The notes beneath the pieces are model-generated. The model ran no database searches. It had not been told where the DNA came from and saw only the letters and a program-made list of their open reading frames with translations. A stretch of 64,000 bases of DNA from Umbilicaria muhlenbergii (lineage: Eukaryota > Ascomycota > Lecanoromycetes > Umbilicariales > Umbilicariaceae), in the NCBI GenBank assembly GCA_000611775.1, contig KK106983.1:1326654-1390653 (forward strand), in the 5' to 3' direction. Within the stretch, counting starts at the first letter, position 1. Every line of letters starts with the position of its first letter. The translations under genes and the position numbers were made by a program. Positions 23,842 through 36,898 of this stretch are shown here, piece by piece.

Positions 23842-25157
23842 GAAGACTCCTGAAATAAAGAATTTATTACACATGATTTATTAAAATAATAATCAGAAGA
23901 GACATTATTCCTCTGATTATTCACAATTTATGAAGAACTCAGACTTGAATAAAATTTTAATTGCAATTGTTTCAGCATCAAAAAATAAAAACACTTCAAT
24001 GAAGACTTCATGCTGTTGAAGTGCTGAACAATAGTAATTTCAGAGTTGAGTTTAATTATTGATGAACAAGTTCTTCACAATGATGATGATATACTCATGC
24101 AAGCCTTATTAAACATGAGAGCTGAAGTCAATGTGATTTCACAACACTTCATTATTAAGCATTAATTGATTCATATGAAGGGCTTGTTACCTCAACTTTA
24201 ATTTTTAAATGATCAGAAGGTTTACTGCTTCAGTGTTTATCATGTGTGTTATCAACTTATCAACAGTTGAGGACAGTTTTAAGAATAGAAACATATATTT
24301 TATACTTTAAAAAAGTTAAAATCACCTCTTATCCTTGAACTTTTTACATTAAAGACTGAACATATGTGAATCAACTGTGAAATGAAGGCATGACACTTCA
24401 ACATTAAGGAGCAGTTTATTGAGTTACAGTCATTTGATGAATTTATAAAAAAGATTCAAGATCATCTTGCTGTTTACATTATGATATAAGTCAATCTGAG
24501 TGATGATGCTGCATTAAAGGTGTGCATAAAAAGTATTAATATAACATAAGTTTTATCTGAGAAGTACATTAATTATGTGAATATGTTTTCAACAAAAAAT
24601 GTTGATCTTCTTTCACTTCACAAGATCAGTGATCATGCAATTGACTTAAACAGTAAAGATTCATCTTATGACTTTTTATATAATTTCTTTAATACTGAGC
24701 TAAAGGTGCTATGAAAATACTTAAATGACATTTTAATGAAAGATTAAATTCATCATTTCATAAGCTCTGCAGGAGCACTCATTTTTTTTGTTTTAAAAAA
24801 GATAAAAAATTGCAGTTATGCATTAATTATTAAAATTTAAATAAAATGATCATCAAGAATAAGCACCTGCTACCTTTTATAAATGAAATATTGAATCAGT
24901 TTAATGAAGTTAAGTTATTTATAAAGTTAAATTTAAAAAATGCTTATCATTATATTTGCATAAAAAAAATAATGAGTGAAAAACAGTGTTCTGCACATGT
25001 TATAATCACTTTAAATATATAATCATGTTTTTTAAATTAATTAATGCTTCAGTTATGTTTCAAGCTTACATTAATTAAGCATTAATAAAGTTTATAAATG
25101 TCTTTTGTGTTATCTATTTAAATGATATTCTTATATACTCAGAATCATCAGTGAAAC
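23842..25157 (+). mobile_element. Gypsy-A, part 2: gag end, protease and N-terminal RT (fossil)
   Basis: The reading resumes right of Gypsy-B. A protease-like stretch lies near 24080-24250, and RT from about 24350, including a FIKLNLKNAYH-like block near 24925 and a leucine/aspartate-rich LIY block near 25100-25140. It is cut off at 25157 by Gypsy-C. Identification rests on the order of RT blocks and on their continuation after 31473. It is heavily decayed. Confidence 0.75.
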
Positions 25158-25364
25158 TGTTACAGTTAACTATTTCACTTCATAAACAGACTTAAAACTG
25201 TTGCAAGAGGTGAGTTATTTAAATTTAAAAAAGTACAAAGAAGAAAGCAGTCTTGTAAGTGCAGTCATGACATAAATGTCAAAGTGTCAAGACACATTAG
25301 TCTCAATCTAGTTTAATGTCAGGTAATTTCATATTTATCAGTGTTAATTAATCATGTTGTAACA
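25158..25364 (-). repeat. Gypsy-C LTR, left copy
   Basis: 207 bp, matching 31266-31472 at the same length; reciprocal TG/CA differences recur. Confidence 0.88.
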
Positions 25365-26829
25365 TCATCTTCCTTCAGACAGAAGAATTGTTCTTAGTTT
25401 TTATTTTAAACTTTTCATCTTGATTGCCTCTTGAGTTTTTTATTAATCATCATGTTGTCTTCATTCATTGAGTTCAGCTCTTCACTTGACTTGTAAACAT
25501 TTAATCAAATTTATAATCTTCTTGATGGCTTCACCTCATTCAGATAAGAGTCATGATAATTCTTTATCTTTTGAGATGATCTTATAAAGTCATCAGCATC
25601 ATATTATTCAAAGTTTGAATCATATTCCTCTCAAGTCACTTGATATTGCAAGACATTGTTGTGAATTCAGCTTGCTAAGATTTTTTTCACTGTGTACTCA
25701 GATTAATCATTAACTTCAGTTAATGACTCTGAGTCTTGAATTTAATTTGACATTGAATCATTCACCGCCTTTCTTAAATGATCAGCATGAAAGATGTTGT
25801 TCATCTTCATATGTTCAAGTAACTTCAGAATATAAAAGTGATCTTTCATGCTGAGAATCTGATAAAAGCTTGTCACTTAATGATTCAACTTTAAGTTAAG
25901 TCTTTCAGTGGTTCAGCTCTTTTGAGTAACATAAATTTAATCATTAATGAAAAAGTTTAATTTTCTTCAGTGCTTATTTGCTTGACCTGTCATCTTATTT
26001 TAAGCTCATTTTAAGTTGCTCTTTACTCATTTTATAGTGTCATGTGTTCTGATGACAAAGATTTAAGTCTCCTCACATGTGAGCTGCTCTCTCACTGTGT
26101 TCAAGGATTACATTCACTCTTTTTAATGAAAATGTAAATGAGGAGTTTGTTTCAACTTCAACTCATAAAACAACATGCCTGTGAACTCATGAGTGAGAAC
26201 TGCTTGAGTGAAGTTCATTATTAATAAAAGGTCTGATCAGTTGTCTTGAAAGTGATTCATGAAGAGATGAAGCTGTTGATTGATGTACTGATTCAATACC
26301 TCAGTGCTTTCATCAGTCTGTGAATAATATGTTGTTGAAAGCTTTTGCTTTACCCTCACAAGCTTGCAGAGTTCATTCATGAATGCTGAGATGAACTGAG
26401 AACCTCAGTTTGATGTTGTTGTCTCAAGTGTTTCATAAATCCTTCAGATGTACTTATAATATAATTATGCAACTTAAGCTGTCATAACTGTTTTCTGACA
26501 TGACAGTGAGAAGGCCCTTTTTTTAAAGTAATTAATAATAATGAATATATTATCAAAGCCTTTCTTGTCCTGTGAGAAGAATTTAAAGTTGAATAAAACA
26601 TGCTGTCAACACTTATCTTCAATTAATAACAAGTGAAGTAAGCCTGAGGTCTTGTCTCAGAGTACATGTGTTCAGTGACATGTTCAGCAGTTTAAAATAA
26701 AGATAAAACAGTCATTTGACAGACCTGATCAGTAGTATTGAACTGATAATAACTTTGTCATCTTAGTCTTGCCTGAGTGTGCTGTCACTGATGTTGAGTG
26801 AGCCTCATTAATTAAATGAGTCTGCAAAA

Positions 26830-27163
26830 TGTTCATGTTCAGCATTATGAGCTTTTTAAATCATGTAAGAAGGCTGTTTTAAAGCTTTTAATCTCATTTC
26901 TTCTTCCTTGTCATCTGATGATACTAATTCAGTGATTCATGAGAGTGATTGACTTGCAGAATTTAATTCATCAGCTGATAAGGATTTTCTGCTTATTGTT
27001 CATGTTCAGCATCATGAGCTTTTCAAATCATGTAAGAAGGCTGTCTTAAAGCTTTTAACCTCATTTCTTCTTCCTTGTCATCTGATGATACTAATTCAGT
27101 GATTCATGAGAGTGATTGACTTGCAGAATTTAATTCATCAGCTGATAAGGATTTTCTGCTTAT
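26830..27163 (+). repeat. 167-bp tandem duplication inside Gypsy-C
   Basis: Units 26830-26996 and 26997-27163 start TGTTCATGTTCAGCAT and are nearly identical. The few differences I see are all C in the second unit and T in the first, so the duplication is recent relative to the element and has since gained C-to-T changes. Confidence 0.85.
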
Positions 27164-30100
27164 TCAACCTCATTCAGTGAATCACTCTTGATGTTTATTG
27201 AACCCTCACCTATTGTGGTTATTACATAATTAAAATTCAGAAATAATTATATTCATGCAGTGATGTTCTTTTTTTTCTGAGTGATCAACTCATCATGTTT
27301 TCTTGTTAAAGCATTAACAACAATGTTGACTGTTCCTGAGTGATAAATAATCTTGAAGTTGTAATTTGTCACAATATCAGCTCATTTAGCCTGTCATGAA
27401 TTAAGCAATCACTTGATGATAAAGTATTTTAAAGCATGATGATTTATAATTATGACAAAAGGGGCTGCCTGTAAGTTTAATAACATGTCACATCATTTTT
27501 GAAGAGCTTTAACAACTGTTAACATCTCTTTGTCATGAATCTCATATCACATTTCCTCAGGTGACATTGTCTTTGAGAAGTAAATTGCAGATTTTCATTT
27601 ATCATCTTTCTGTTGCTGAGTGAGCACTTCTGTAACAACTTCACTGCTGACATCTGTCTTTATTCAAGTTTTCAAATAAGGTGAGTAATGAGCTCAGACA
27701 GCATTTGATAATACAAGCTCTTTTGCCTTCTCAAAGACTTGAATTTTCAGTTCTTTTAAGAGGTGTAAGGCTTCTTTTGCAGTCAACTTTGTCAACAGAT
27801 GTACAACTCAACCTCATTTTTTTAATGAGCAACAATAAAAGTTGCAGAATCTCAGGAAGAACTGAATTTCCTTAATTAATATTAATAATAATTAATCTTT
27901 AATGACAGAGACCTTGTCTGAGTTCATTATAATACCTTCAGTGTTAATGATGAAGCTCAGAAACTTGATAAATTAAATATTGAATTCACTCTTCTTTATG
28001 TCTGCTTGTAAGCTTGCTTTCTTAAGATGTTGAAGCATCTTTTTAACTTAAGTGTCATGTTTCAACAGATCCTCTGAGTAGATCAAGATATTATTCACAT
28101 AAGTTATGCAGAAATCATTTAAGTAATTAAATAAGATGTCATTAATATATTTTTAAAAAAAGGCAGATTTGTTACAAAGACTGAAAGATAAGATCTTGTA
28201 TTTGTAGAATTCATACCTCATTTGAAAGGTGATTAAATTCTTAACAGACTTTTTCATTCTTATTTGATAAAATACCTGCCTCACATTCAGCTTGATAAAT
28301 ACTTTTGTTTTAAACAGTCATGTCATTATCTTCTTAATCAGAGGTAGAGGGTATTTATTCTTCTTAATGATGATGTTGAGTTTTCAGTAATTAACACAGA
28401 AACATCACCCTTCTTCTGACTTCTTCATAAACAGGACTGATGATGCATAAGAAGTATCATTAAAAATTATAAAATTCTTCCTCAGATGATCTTCAAGATA
28501 AGTTTTAATTAACTTCAACTGCTTTAATGACATGTTGTACAAGAAGCTTGAGGTCAGGTTGTTTTCATCTTTTAAGATAATATTATGATTCATCTTGTTC
28601 TTATGTAGAGGCAGCTGATCTGATGTCATCTTGCTGAAAACCTTCACAAACTTTTAATACTGATGAGGTAATTTTTTCTTTATTCTCTGATTCAGCTTCA
28701 TTTTATTCTGCAGCAGCAGACAGAGGTTCTTTCAGTTTTTTATTAAGTAATTAACCTCATGAATGCTGATAATCTTAATAACAACTTCCTTTTTTTTAAT
28801 GTTGCATAAGAAGTTGCCTGCTTTCAGAAGTGCAATATTCACTTCTTAATAAAAAGAAGATTTATAATCCTTTGACTTCTTCACATTTAATGAACTTTGA
28901 CCTTCATTTATTGAATTATTCATGTGATTCATTAAATCTTCTTTTTCATTCAGCTGTTTTTTTATCTCATTAATGTTGATTTGCTGTTGAGCTCTTCATA
29001 TCTTTGATTATGCTCATAACTGCAGAATTGACTTTCTTAATATTTATGAATAATAACTGTTGTCCTCTACTTTTCTGAGAATTTAAGTTGATGTAACTGC
29101 CTCATACAGATTATCATGTCATTTCACATCTGCTTAATGCTCTGATATGAGTTTTAATAATTGAATTTTTCATCTTGACATTATCAAGTTTCTGCTTGCC
29201 TGATACTGAGCCTCCTCAGGTCAAATCAGCTTTTAATTGAAGTAATTAATTAAGATTTTAATCTTCTTGAATCATTTTCTTTTAATCAGAACATCATGCC
29301 TGCTGATATCATAAAATAAGAAGTGAGTAGAGATTCATCTCTCATTAATCATTAAATTTGCTGTAAATGCTCTGAAGATCACCTCAGCATTTCAATTATT
29401 ATATTTTGTAAAAAAAATTAACCTCTGTGCTGTTCTGATGTATAACTGCAGATGCTTTTTCACAAATTTAAAGTGCTTCTTGTGAATGAAAGTCTTTTCA
29501 GCAGCATTAATGTTTAGCAGAGCTGTTACTCTCATAATTAAGTCATTAACTGCAAGTTGATAATCTCAAGTTAATGATGATCTTCTTAAAATGTTTAATA
29601 TTTTCATCTTGCTTATCTTTGCTCCTTCTGTTGACTCTAGAGTGAAGACTTCATTTAAAGTAACTTATTTTCTGAATTTAAATGATTAAAGTTTACAGCC
29701 TTTGCCTCAGCCTTCTTTAACTTATCAGGACAATCCCTCACTAAATGTCTTTTTTTATTGCAGATATAATATGTTACATTAATTAACATTAACTTGATTA
29801 CTTCTCATGCAACAGCAGTGATTATGATGATTGTTTTCTTTTTAAATTTAAAAGTTAACTGCTTCCTCTGCAGCTTCTGTTGATTCTTTCATTTTTTAAT
29901 CCTCTCATCAGCCTTAACAAGATCTCTCATGAACTGTTGAGTCTTTTTACAATAAGCATCAAATGACATGTCCTCATCAGTGACATATATTCTCATTTGA
30001 ACTTGAAGTGAGTTGTATAACTTGTCATGAATTTTCTCTTTTCACTAATCTGTTGACATCTTCACTGAATTCATTAACTGTAAGAATTCTGACTGAAACA

Positions 30101-31265
30101 CATTAAAGTCTTTAAGATAAGACATCTTGAACTTCTTCAGTTGCTTTCATGTCTTCAAGTGATGATCTGAATCCTTGAAGATGTTCTTTAAGCATTGAAT
30201 AATTTCTTCAACATAAATCTCTCTTCCTGACTGAGCTTTCAATCATGAATAAAGATGTTCAGCAGCCTTGCTGTCAACTCACATCTTGATGTAAGTCACT
30301 TTAACATGTTCAGCTTCATCTTGATCTGACTGATTGAATTAATCATTATTAATTCATAACTTGCTCTTCATCTGATCATTTCATACCTGAAACGTGAGCT
30401 TAAAATTATCATTTAGAATTAATGAATTTGAAAACTTCATTGAATGCTTCTTCATTATGTCACTTATATTTAATTTAAGTGTGCCTTTTCTTGACTGCTC
30501 TGCTTCAGAGTTGTTAAATCATCAAGTTAACTTCAACACATTCTGTTTTAATTCTTATTTCTCAGTTGTTAACTTCTTTATTTAAGAGTTTTTCTGATTA
30601 TTCTGTTCTTTTAAATTCTTAATTTGTGTCTTGTATGAATCTCTCTGATTTAGTGTCTTCAACATTAGATGACAGGTGTTCTCTGAATCATGTGTTGCTC
30701 ATCATTATAAGTTTTTAGAAGTCATTTCATCTCAAGAGTTCATCTTCATGATGTTTATTATTTTTAATCTCTCATGATCATCTGACTGTTCTTCAGTCAA
30801 GAATAATTTTTTTAATTAAGAAGAGGTTCCTCCCTCTTGATGTGATTTAATCATGATTTCTTTAATACTTCAGATATTTACTTTTAGTGCTGAGATTATT
30901 TGATTCAGAACCTTGCTCTTTTAACTGCCTTTACTGCAGTTGTCTGTGTTTATAAATAAGTCTTTGAGAATGTTTACATGTTGCAGAATTTTCTGTTTAT
31001 TGTGACTGCTTCTCATAATTACTTGTCATCATGACAGAGTACTTTTTAATCATTCATTACTTACTTCTTGCAGGACTTGAGAATTGATTGTTAATAATTA
31101 ATTAATGAATTTAAGATGTTCTAAGAACCTCTTGATCACTCAGTAGATTATGAGTTGAGATGTTTGATGATGTTGAGGAAGAATTTTTTCATTAATACAT
31201 GTGTTTATCTCAGCTGATATTCTGTCACCTTCAGAAGTTGAAAAGAGTGTGTGATACTTTTTTAA

Positions 31266-31472
31266 TGTTACAGTTAATTATTTCACTTCATAAGCAGGCT
31301 TAAAACTGTTGCAAGAGATGAGTTATTTGAACTTAAAAAAGTACAAAGAAGGAAGCAGTCTTGTAAGTGCAGTCATGACATAAATGTCAAAATATCAAGA
31401 CACACTAATCTTGATTTAGTTTAACATCAGATAATTTCATATTCATCAGTGTCAATTGATCATGTCATAACA
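31266..31472 (-). repeat. Gypsy-C LTR, right copy
   Basis: 207-bp partner of 25158-25364. Gypsy-A coding similarity resumes directly after it. Confidence 0.88.
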
Positions 31473-33523
31473 TCAACACTGAGAGCACATTAAGTAAGTG
31501 TTAAATAAACTTTGTTAATTTCAACTTTACATAAACTTTAAGAAGTGTGAATTCTTCATTATCAAGGTGAAATTTTTAAAGTTTATTATCACAACTGACA
31601 GTGTAGTGATGAATTCATAATGAGTGAACATCATATGAAATTGATTAATATTAAGAACTTTTCAGAAAGTATAAGTTTTTCTGAGCTTTATAAACTTTTA
31701 TAAATGCTTCATTAAGTGTTATTCACAAGTTGCAGCCCCCTTGACAAACTTTATAAAAGATAACAAGAATAAAAAGAAATTTAAGCTTTTTAAATTCTTA
31801 AATGATATAAAGATGATATTTAACTGTTTTCATAAAATCTTTATGAAGGTGCTCATCCTGATTCACTTTAATTTAAAGTTATAAATATGAGTGAAAATTA
31901 ATATATTAATCATTAAGCTCACTGACATCCTGTCTTAACTGTTGAATAATGAGGAATGATATTCAATTATATTTTAATTAAGAAAGCTGTCTTCTTTAAA
32001 GATTTAATATAAAACTCATGATCAAGAGCTCCTTGTCATCATTATAATATTTAAACATTGACATCACAACCTCAAAGGCAGTTGTCATATCATAAAGGTA
32101 TTAACTGATCATAATAATTTATGAAGATTTATGAATGTGAAGGAATTAAATGACAGGCAAGCATGATGAGTAATGAAGTTTATTATTTTTAATTTTGATA
32201 TTTTGCATTAATTTAAAAAAACCAACCCTGCTGATATACTGTTAAGGTGATCAGACTATGAGAATGTTAAAAAAGTGAGTAAAATCATGAAGAAATTACT
32301 TTTAACACTTCAGAGAAAGTTAATTACTCTTATGAATATATTCTCACTCAGATATGCCTTTATTGTGAGGCAGTTACTCACAAGAGCAAGAAGAATGATT
32401 AAAATTAAAAATTTCAAACTTTAAAAAAAATACTGAAGAAGTGACAATAAAATATCTGCTCATGATAATTATCATATAACTGTGAAACAGCTTAACTCTG
32501 TCACTGAAACTGTTGATTGTAAACAATTTATTTCACATGTGATAATAAGAGATCTTGTCATTCATGAAATAATTAATAAAAGCTTGAGTTTATCTTTAAA
32601 GGATTTGATTTAAACTCTACAAAATGATAATTCATTTGTAGAAGTGATGTGCAACACTGATTATACATCAATGAAGCACAAGGTTAAAGTTAAAAGTCTT
32701 TAAAGATTTAACTCTGAAGGCCTTTTATTTCATGAGGAACAAATATACATTTCAGAAGAAAAGTTAATAAAAGTAAAAATTTTAAAACATCATCATGATG
32801 ATGTCTTAACAGAGTATTTCAGAGTAGAAAGAACTTTTAAATTAATTAACTGCAAATATTATTAAATTAATATGAGTCAAGATGTTAAAGATTATATTGT
32901 GTTATATGACATCTATCAAAGGATGAAAGTGCTTAAACATTATTTTTATGAAAAGCTACAAGTGTTACCTCAGTCAGAAGAATTATAACAGCAAATTATA
33001 ATAAATTTTATCATTAACTTATCATTAAATAAGTGCAAGAGTTGCATTTATGATGTGATTTTAATGATTATAAATCAATATACAAAAATGACTCAATATA
33101 TTTAAATCAAGAAAATGATTACAGCAACAAAGTTGATCAACTTGTTTTATGAGAAAATAATATGTTAATTCAATGTACTGAAAGAGGCTGTCTTTAATTA
33201 AAGATTAATTTTCACAAGCACTTTCTGATCAGAAATGTGCTATTATTTAAGAATGAAGCATCAGTTAAGCACTGTCTTTTATTCACAGATAAATGAACAG
33301 ACAAAACAGCAGAATTAAATCTTAAAATATTATTTTTATTATTATTACTCAGATGAATAAAACAACTGAATGAGCTTTTTACTTCTGACAAAATTCACTT
33401 ACAATAACAGAACATAAGTATTAATAAATTGTAACTCTTTTTATGTCATGTATGCTTATCATTCAGAAGTAAGATTTGAAGTTGAAGATGACTTTTAAAA
33501 AAAAGAGATACCTGCAGTTAAGC
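31473..33523 (+). mobile_element. Gypsy-A, part 3: RT end, RNase H and integrase (fossil)
   Basis: Plus-strand similarity resumes with the end of RT (31473-31690), then RNase H (about 31700-32110) and integrase (about 32130-33523), including a FH-QT-EQT-like core near 33270-33310 and the YHSEVRFE segment near 33460. It stops at 33523 where hAT-2 begins. The rest of the element and its 3' LTR are not in view. Heavily decayed, among the oldest elements in the window. Confidence 0.8.
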
Positions 33524-36445
33524 TGTCATTTGAGTCAGATCAGATCAGATTAATAATTAAAAACTTAATTCATAAGTTCAACTCCTTCATGAACTTGATA
33601 TTCAGTGATCAATCAAGTCAACCCTGAGGTACTCATGTGAACACTGAACTAATTATATACAGTTAAAATTGCTTAGTCATCATAACAGTAGTAAATTTAA
33701 TATAAGTAATAACATTACTTTTCTTCTCATGTTATCACAGCTTTGCATTATGTTGTTATCAAAGACAAATATTATGATAATTGAATATTTTTACATATTT
33801 GTAATTGAATTATTAATTCACAAAGACTGATATTATACATTGTGAGCACTGTGCAAACATGAAGAAAAACATGATATGTTAAAAAAGTAATGCTCAAAGG
33901 TAATGCTCAAAGGTAATGTTTATCTAGAATTTATAATGACTGTATACTTTTTTTAACTTTGCAGACTGTATTTGTAGCTGATTTTATAATGTAACTTGAT
34001 ATTAATCTGCAGACAGCAATACTGATTGACTGATGCTGATAATGATGCATTACTTATATGTTGAATTCATAAGTTGCTTGCCTTGATTGACTGCAGTTGA
34101 TCTTCTCTGAGCTTCACTCATTCACACTGAAGTGAGGAAGGTCATCAGGTCATTAAATGATAAAAATATATTAAAATCATCTTGCTCTCTGCCCTCTGAC
34201 ACATCTTCAATTATAATAAAGATGTTTAAGTCATCACTTTACTCTGTTTGCATCCTCATCTGATGCATATCAGCAAGTTTATTTACTTTCATACTATTTA
34301 AATCATTCATGTTAAACTCATCATGATTATCACTGTTCATTGTCACTGTTTTACATTTAACAGAGGTAAGCTTTCTTCATTGAAGTATTTTCATGAACTC
34401 ATAAGTCTCCTCATCATCTGTTATAATTAATTCATTCAGAACAGAGGCTTTTTAAGCTCAGGTTTCAAAGGTGTTGACTTTCTCATCATTATCATCATCA
34501 TCAATGAGGTCATTCAACAAGGTGTTTCACTCATAATACTTAATTAAACAGAGCATATGTATAATCTCAGCACTCAGATGTTCACATCATTAATTGCAGA
34601 TGTTTTTAATCATATTAAAGATGTGTTTCATATCTACTTCAAAGGCATATACAGCAAGAACATCTCTTGTCATTTAAAAGAGATCTTTGAGATCACTGTA
34701 GTTGACACTTCACATTTAATAATGTAATTAACTCAAGCTTTATATCAGCATTACCTTTGAGCATTACCTTTAATGAATCATTGACATAATTGATTGATGT
34801 GAAAAGATATTTAAAGATATCATTTTAAGTATTTGTTCATCATTGATCCTTCAGCTTTATCTGTTTAATTAATATGTTGAAATTCATATTCTGTGACTGA
34901 CCTGCAGTGATAATTGAGTTCATAGTCAGACTCTCATATTTTGAGTAATGTAAATTGTAGTAATCTTGAAACTGTTGATTTTATTTAATTTTTTAAGATT
35001 TTATTACTTCCTTCCTTTATGATGCATTAATCATGATCAAGCAGATATATGCATTGAAGTTATTTTATACTTGATCATCTTACATGACAGGTTTAAAACA
35101 GTTACAAGATTATAAATTCATCATTAACTTGCTTATGAATTTTCATAATAATCCCTCAACTTATCCTGACAGGCTTTCAAGGCAGTGATCAGTTCACATT
35201 TTTAAAAAGTGATTTTCAGCTACACTCAGCAACAGTGATCTGCAATATGACTGATGAGTTGATTATACATGTATCAGGTCTTATGTATTATAACTTTAAT
35301 AATTTTTGAAAGTGTTACAGTTCAGTCTTTAAATGATTTTAATAATGTTAAAAAGTAATGAACCTGTTCTCATTTTAAATTAATGATTACAAGAACTCAG
35401 AGCTTTCTATCTTATTTATTAAAGACAAAGTTGCGCAGGGCTTCTCATAGAACATAAATTTAAAAAAGCATATCATATGTGAAATTTCATCACATCTTGA
35501 CATCTTGAATCATTTAAAGAGGTTTTTAATTTAAGCTGTTTACATAAACTTGCTGTTGAATATCTGCAAATCATTCAAATCTCTGTGAGAAAGAGTTGAT
35601 TGCAATTAAAAGATATCAAATCTGTCACATGTTGTTAACATTCAGGCATTATCAATGAGCATTATCATTTCACTTGTCTTTTGCATGATGTTAATTAAAG
35701 ATATCTTCTCTTAAATCTTTGTCAACTTGTCTGCATTTCATATCTTCACATGATGATTATTTTTAATGTTCACATCAAGTGACCTCAGTAAAGCCTTGAC
35801 AGCAAGAGCTAAAACATGTGTCATGCATGATATTATTATTTCAGCATTATCTCATTGAATATCATAATCACCGCTCAAGACTGACTTCAGATGTGTGCAC
35901 ATAATAATATTATTAAAGATGTTATTTATAATGATAATGAAGAGCTTATCCTTGATTTTAAATGTCTTCAGAACATTAAGAACATGACATGTCAAGATGA
36001 TTTTAATATGTGATTCATTTACATACTTAAATCTCAATAAGACCTCATTGTAGTTTCAGTTATTATCAATGTAATAAGCAGTAACCGCCAAGAAGGATAA
36101 GTGATTATGAGATTAATAATTTAAAATTAATGACACTTTATTATTTATTTGAGCAAGACTCTTTTATATAATGAACATCACTTTTTAATATTAATCTGTG
36201 ACAAGGTTTCAGATTTTATTGTGATAAGATATTTGAATGTCATTTTGAAGCATCATAAAAGTGATATGAAGCTACTTGTTCTTAATAAATTAAAAGAAAG
36301 CATTCATAAATATAAGTGCATTAATGATTTACTATTCAAAGGCCTTCTTCATGTATATAAAAATGTCAAGGTTGTATACTGTTCATTTTTAAGAAATATC
36401 ATAAGAGCATTAACTTTCAGCATTAATACTGATAAGAAAGATATA
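33524..36445 (-). mobile_element. hAT-2: left half of a hAT transposon
   Basis: Matches hAT-1 3166-6062 along its whole length. The left end TGTCATTTGAGTCAGATC at 33524 is the terminal repeat. The minus strand carries the same transposase region, with the ITI-NNIFNNIIM signature near 35895-35950 and the same intron near its right limit. The 8-mer before it is AGTTAAGC, which should recur after the missing right end if hAT-2 was once whole. It is cut at the intron by Gypsy-D. Compared with hAT-1 it has more T and A, mostly at C/T and G/A sites, and so is the more decayed copy. Confidence 0.85.
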
Positions 36446-36898
36446 TGAGCATTCAGTGTACAGAACTCATCAGGTGCTAGTTTAAAATAAGAAAGATTAT
36501 ATTTAACAACAGCACAACCTTGTGAAGATAACTTTTATTAGTGAATCAACCTCATGAGGAAGCTCAGCTGATAAACATCACTCTCAACACTTCACAGAAG
36601 TGATTAAAGGAGTTGACATCATTAATGACATCTCATGAAGATGTGATTCAGTAATAAACACCTCATGAAAACAGCTTCACTGAGATGACTGCTTTATGAG
36701 ATCTTCCTCAGACAGGTTAACTTCAGAAGAGATATATTATGAGGTTAAAGCATGTTTCATTTTTTTTCTTAACAATAATTCTCTACTTACTAGCAATATC
36801 ATACTATTGTGAATCATCAACTATAAGTTTAAGTCATTATTATCACATAGCTTCATAATTCCTTAGTTAAGATATTACCTCATGATAGTACACTTACA
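36446..36898 (+). repeat. Gypsy-D 5' LTR
   Basis: About 453 bp, aligned with 43272-43723. A hand count of this LTR finds no CG, no CCA and no TGG, but about 24 TCA and 17 TGA, the clearest sample of the compositional bias. Confidence 0.88.

Larger units (their letters stand above)
25158..31472 (-). mobile_element. Gypsy-C: Ty3/Gypsy fossil inserted in the RT of Gypsy-A
   Basis: LTRs of 207 bp (25158-25364, 31266-31472; TGTTACAG ... TAACA) enclose a minus-strand element. Parts in minus order: gag about 31200-29780, a zinc-knuckle remnant near 29740, protease about 29500-29000, RT about 28700-28000, RNase H about 27900-27300, integrase about 27300-25600. The LTRs differ at roughly 20 positions, nearly all transitions, so it is older than Gypsy-B. 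Flanking 5-mers (GAAAC, TCAAC) match only in part. A 167-bp internal tandem duplication is present. It is broken many times. Confidence 0.88.
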
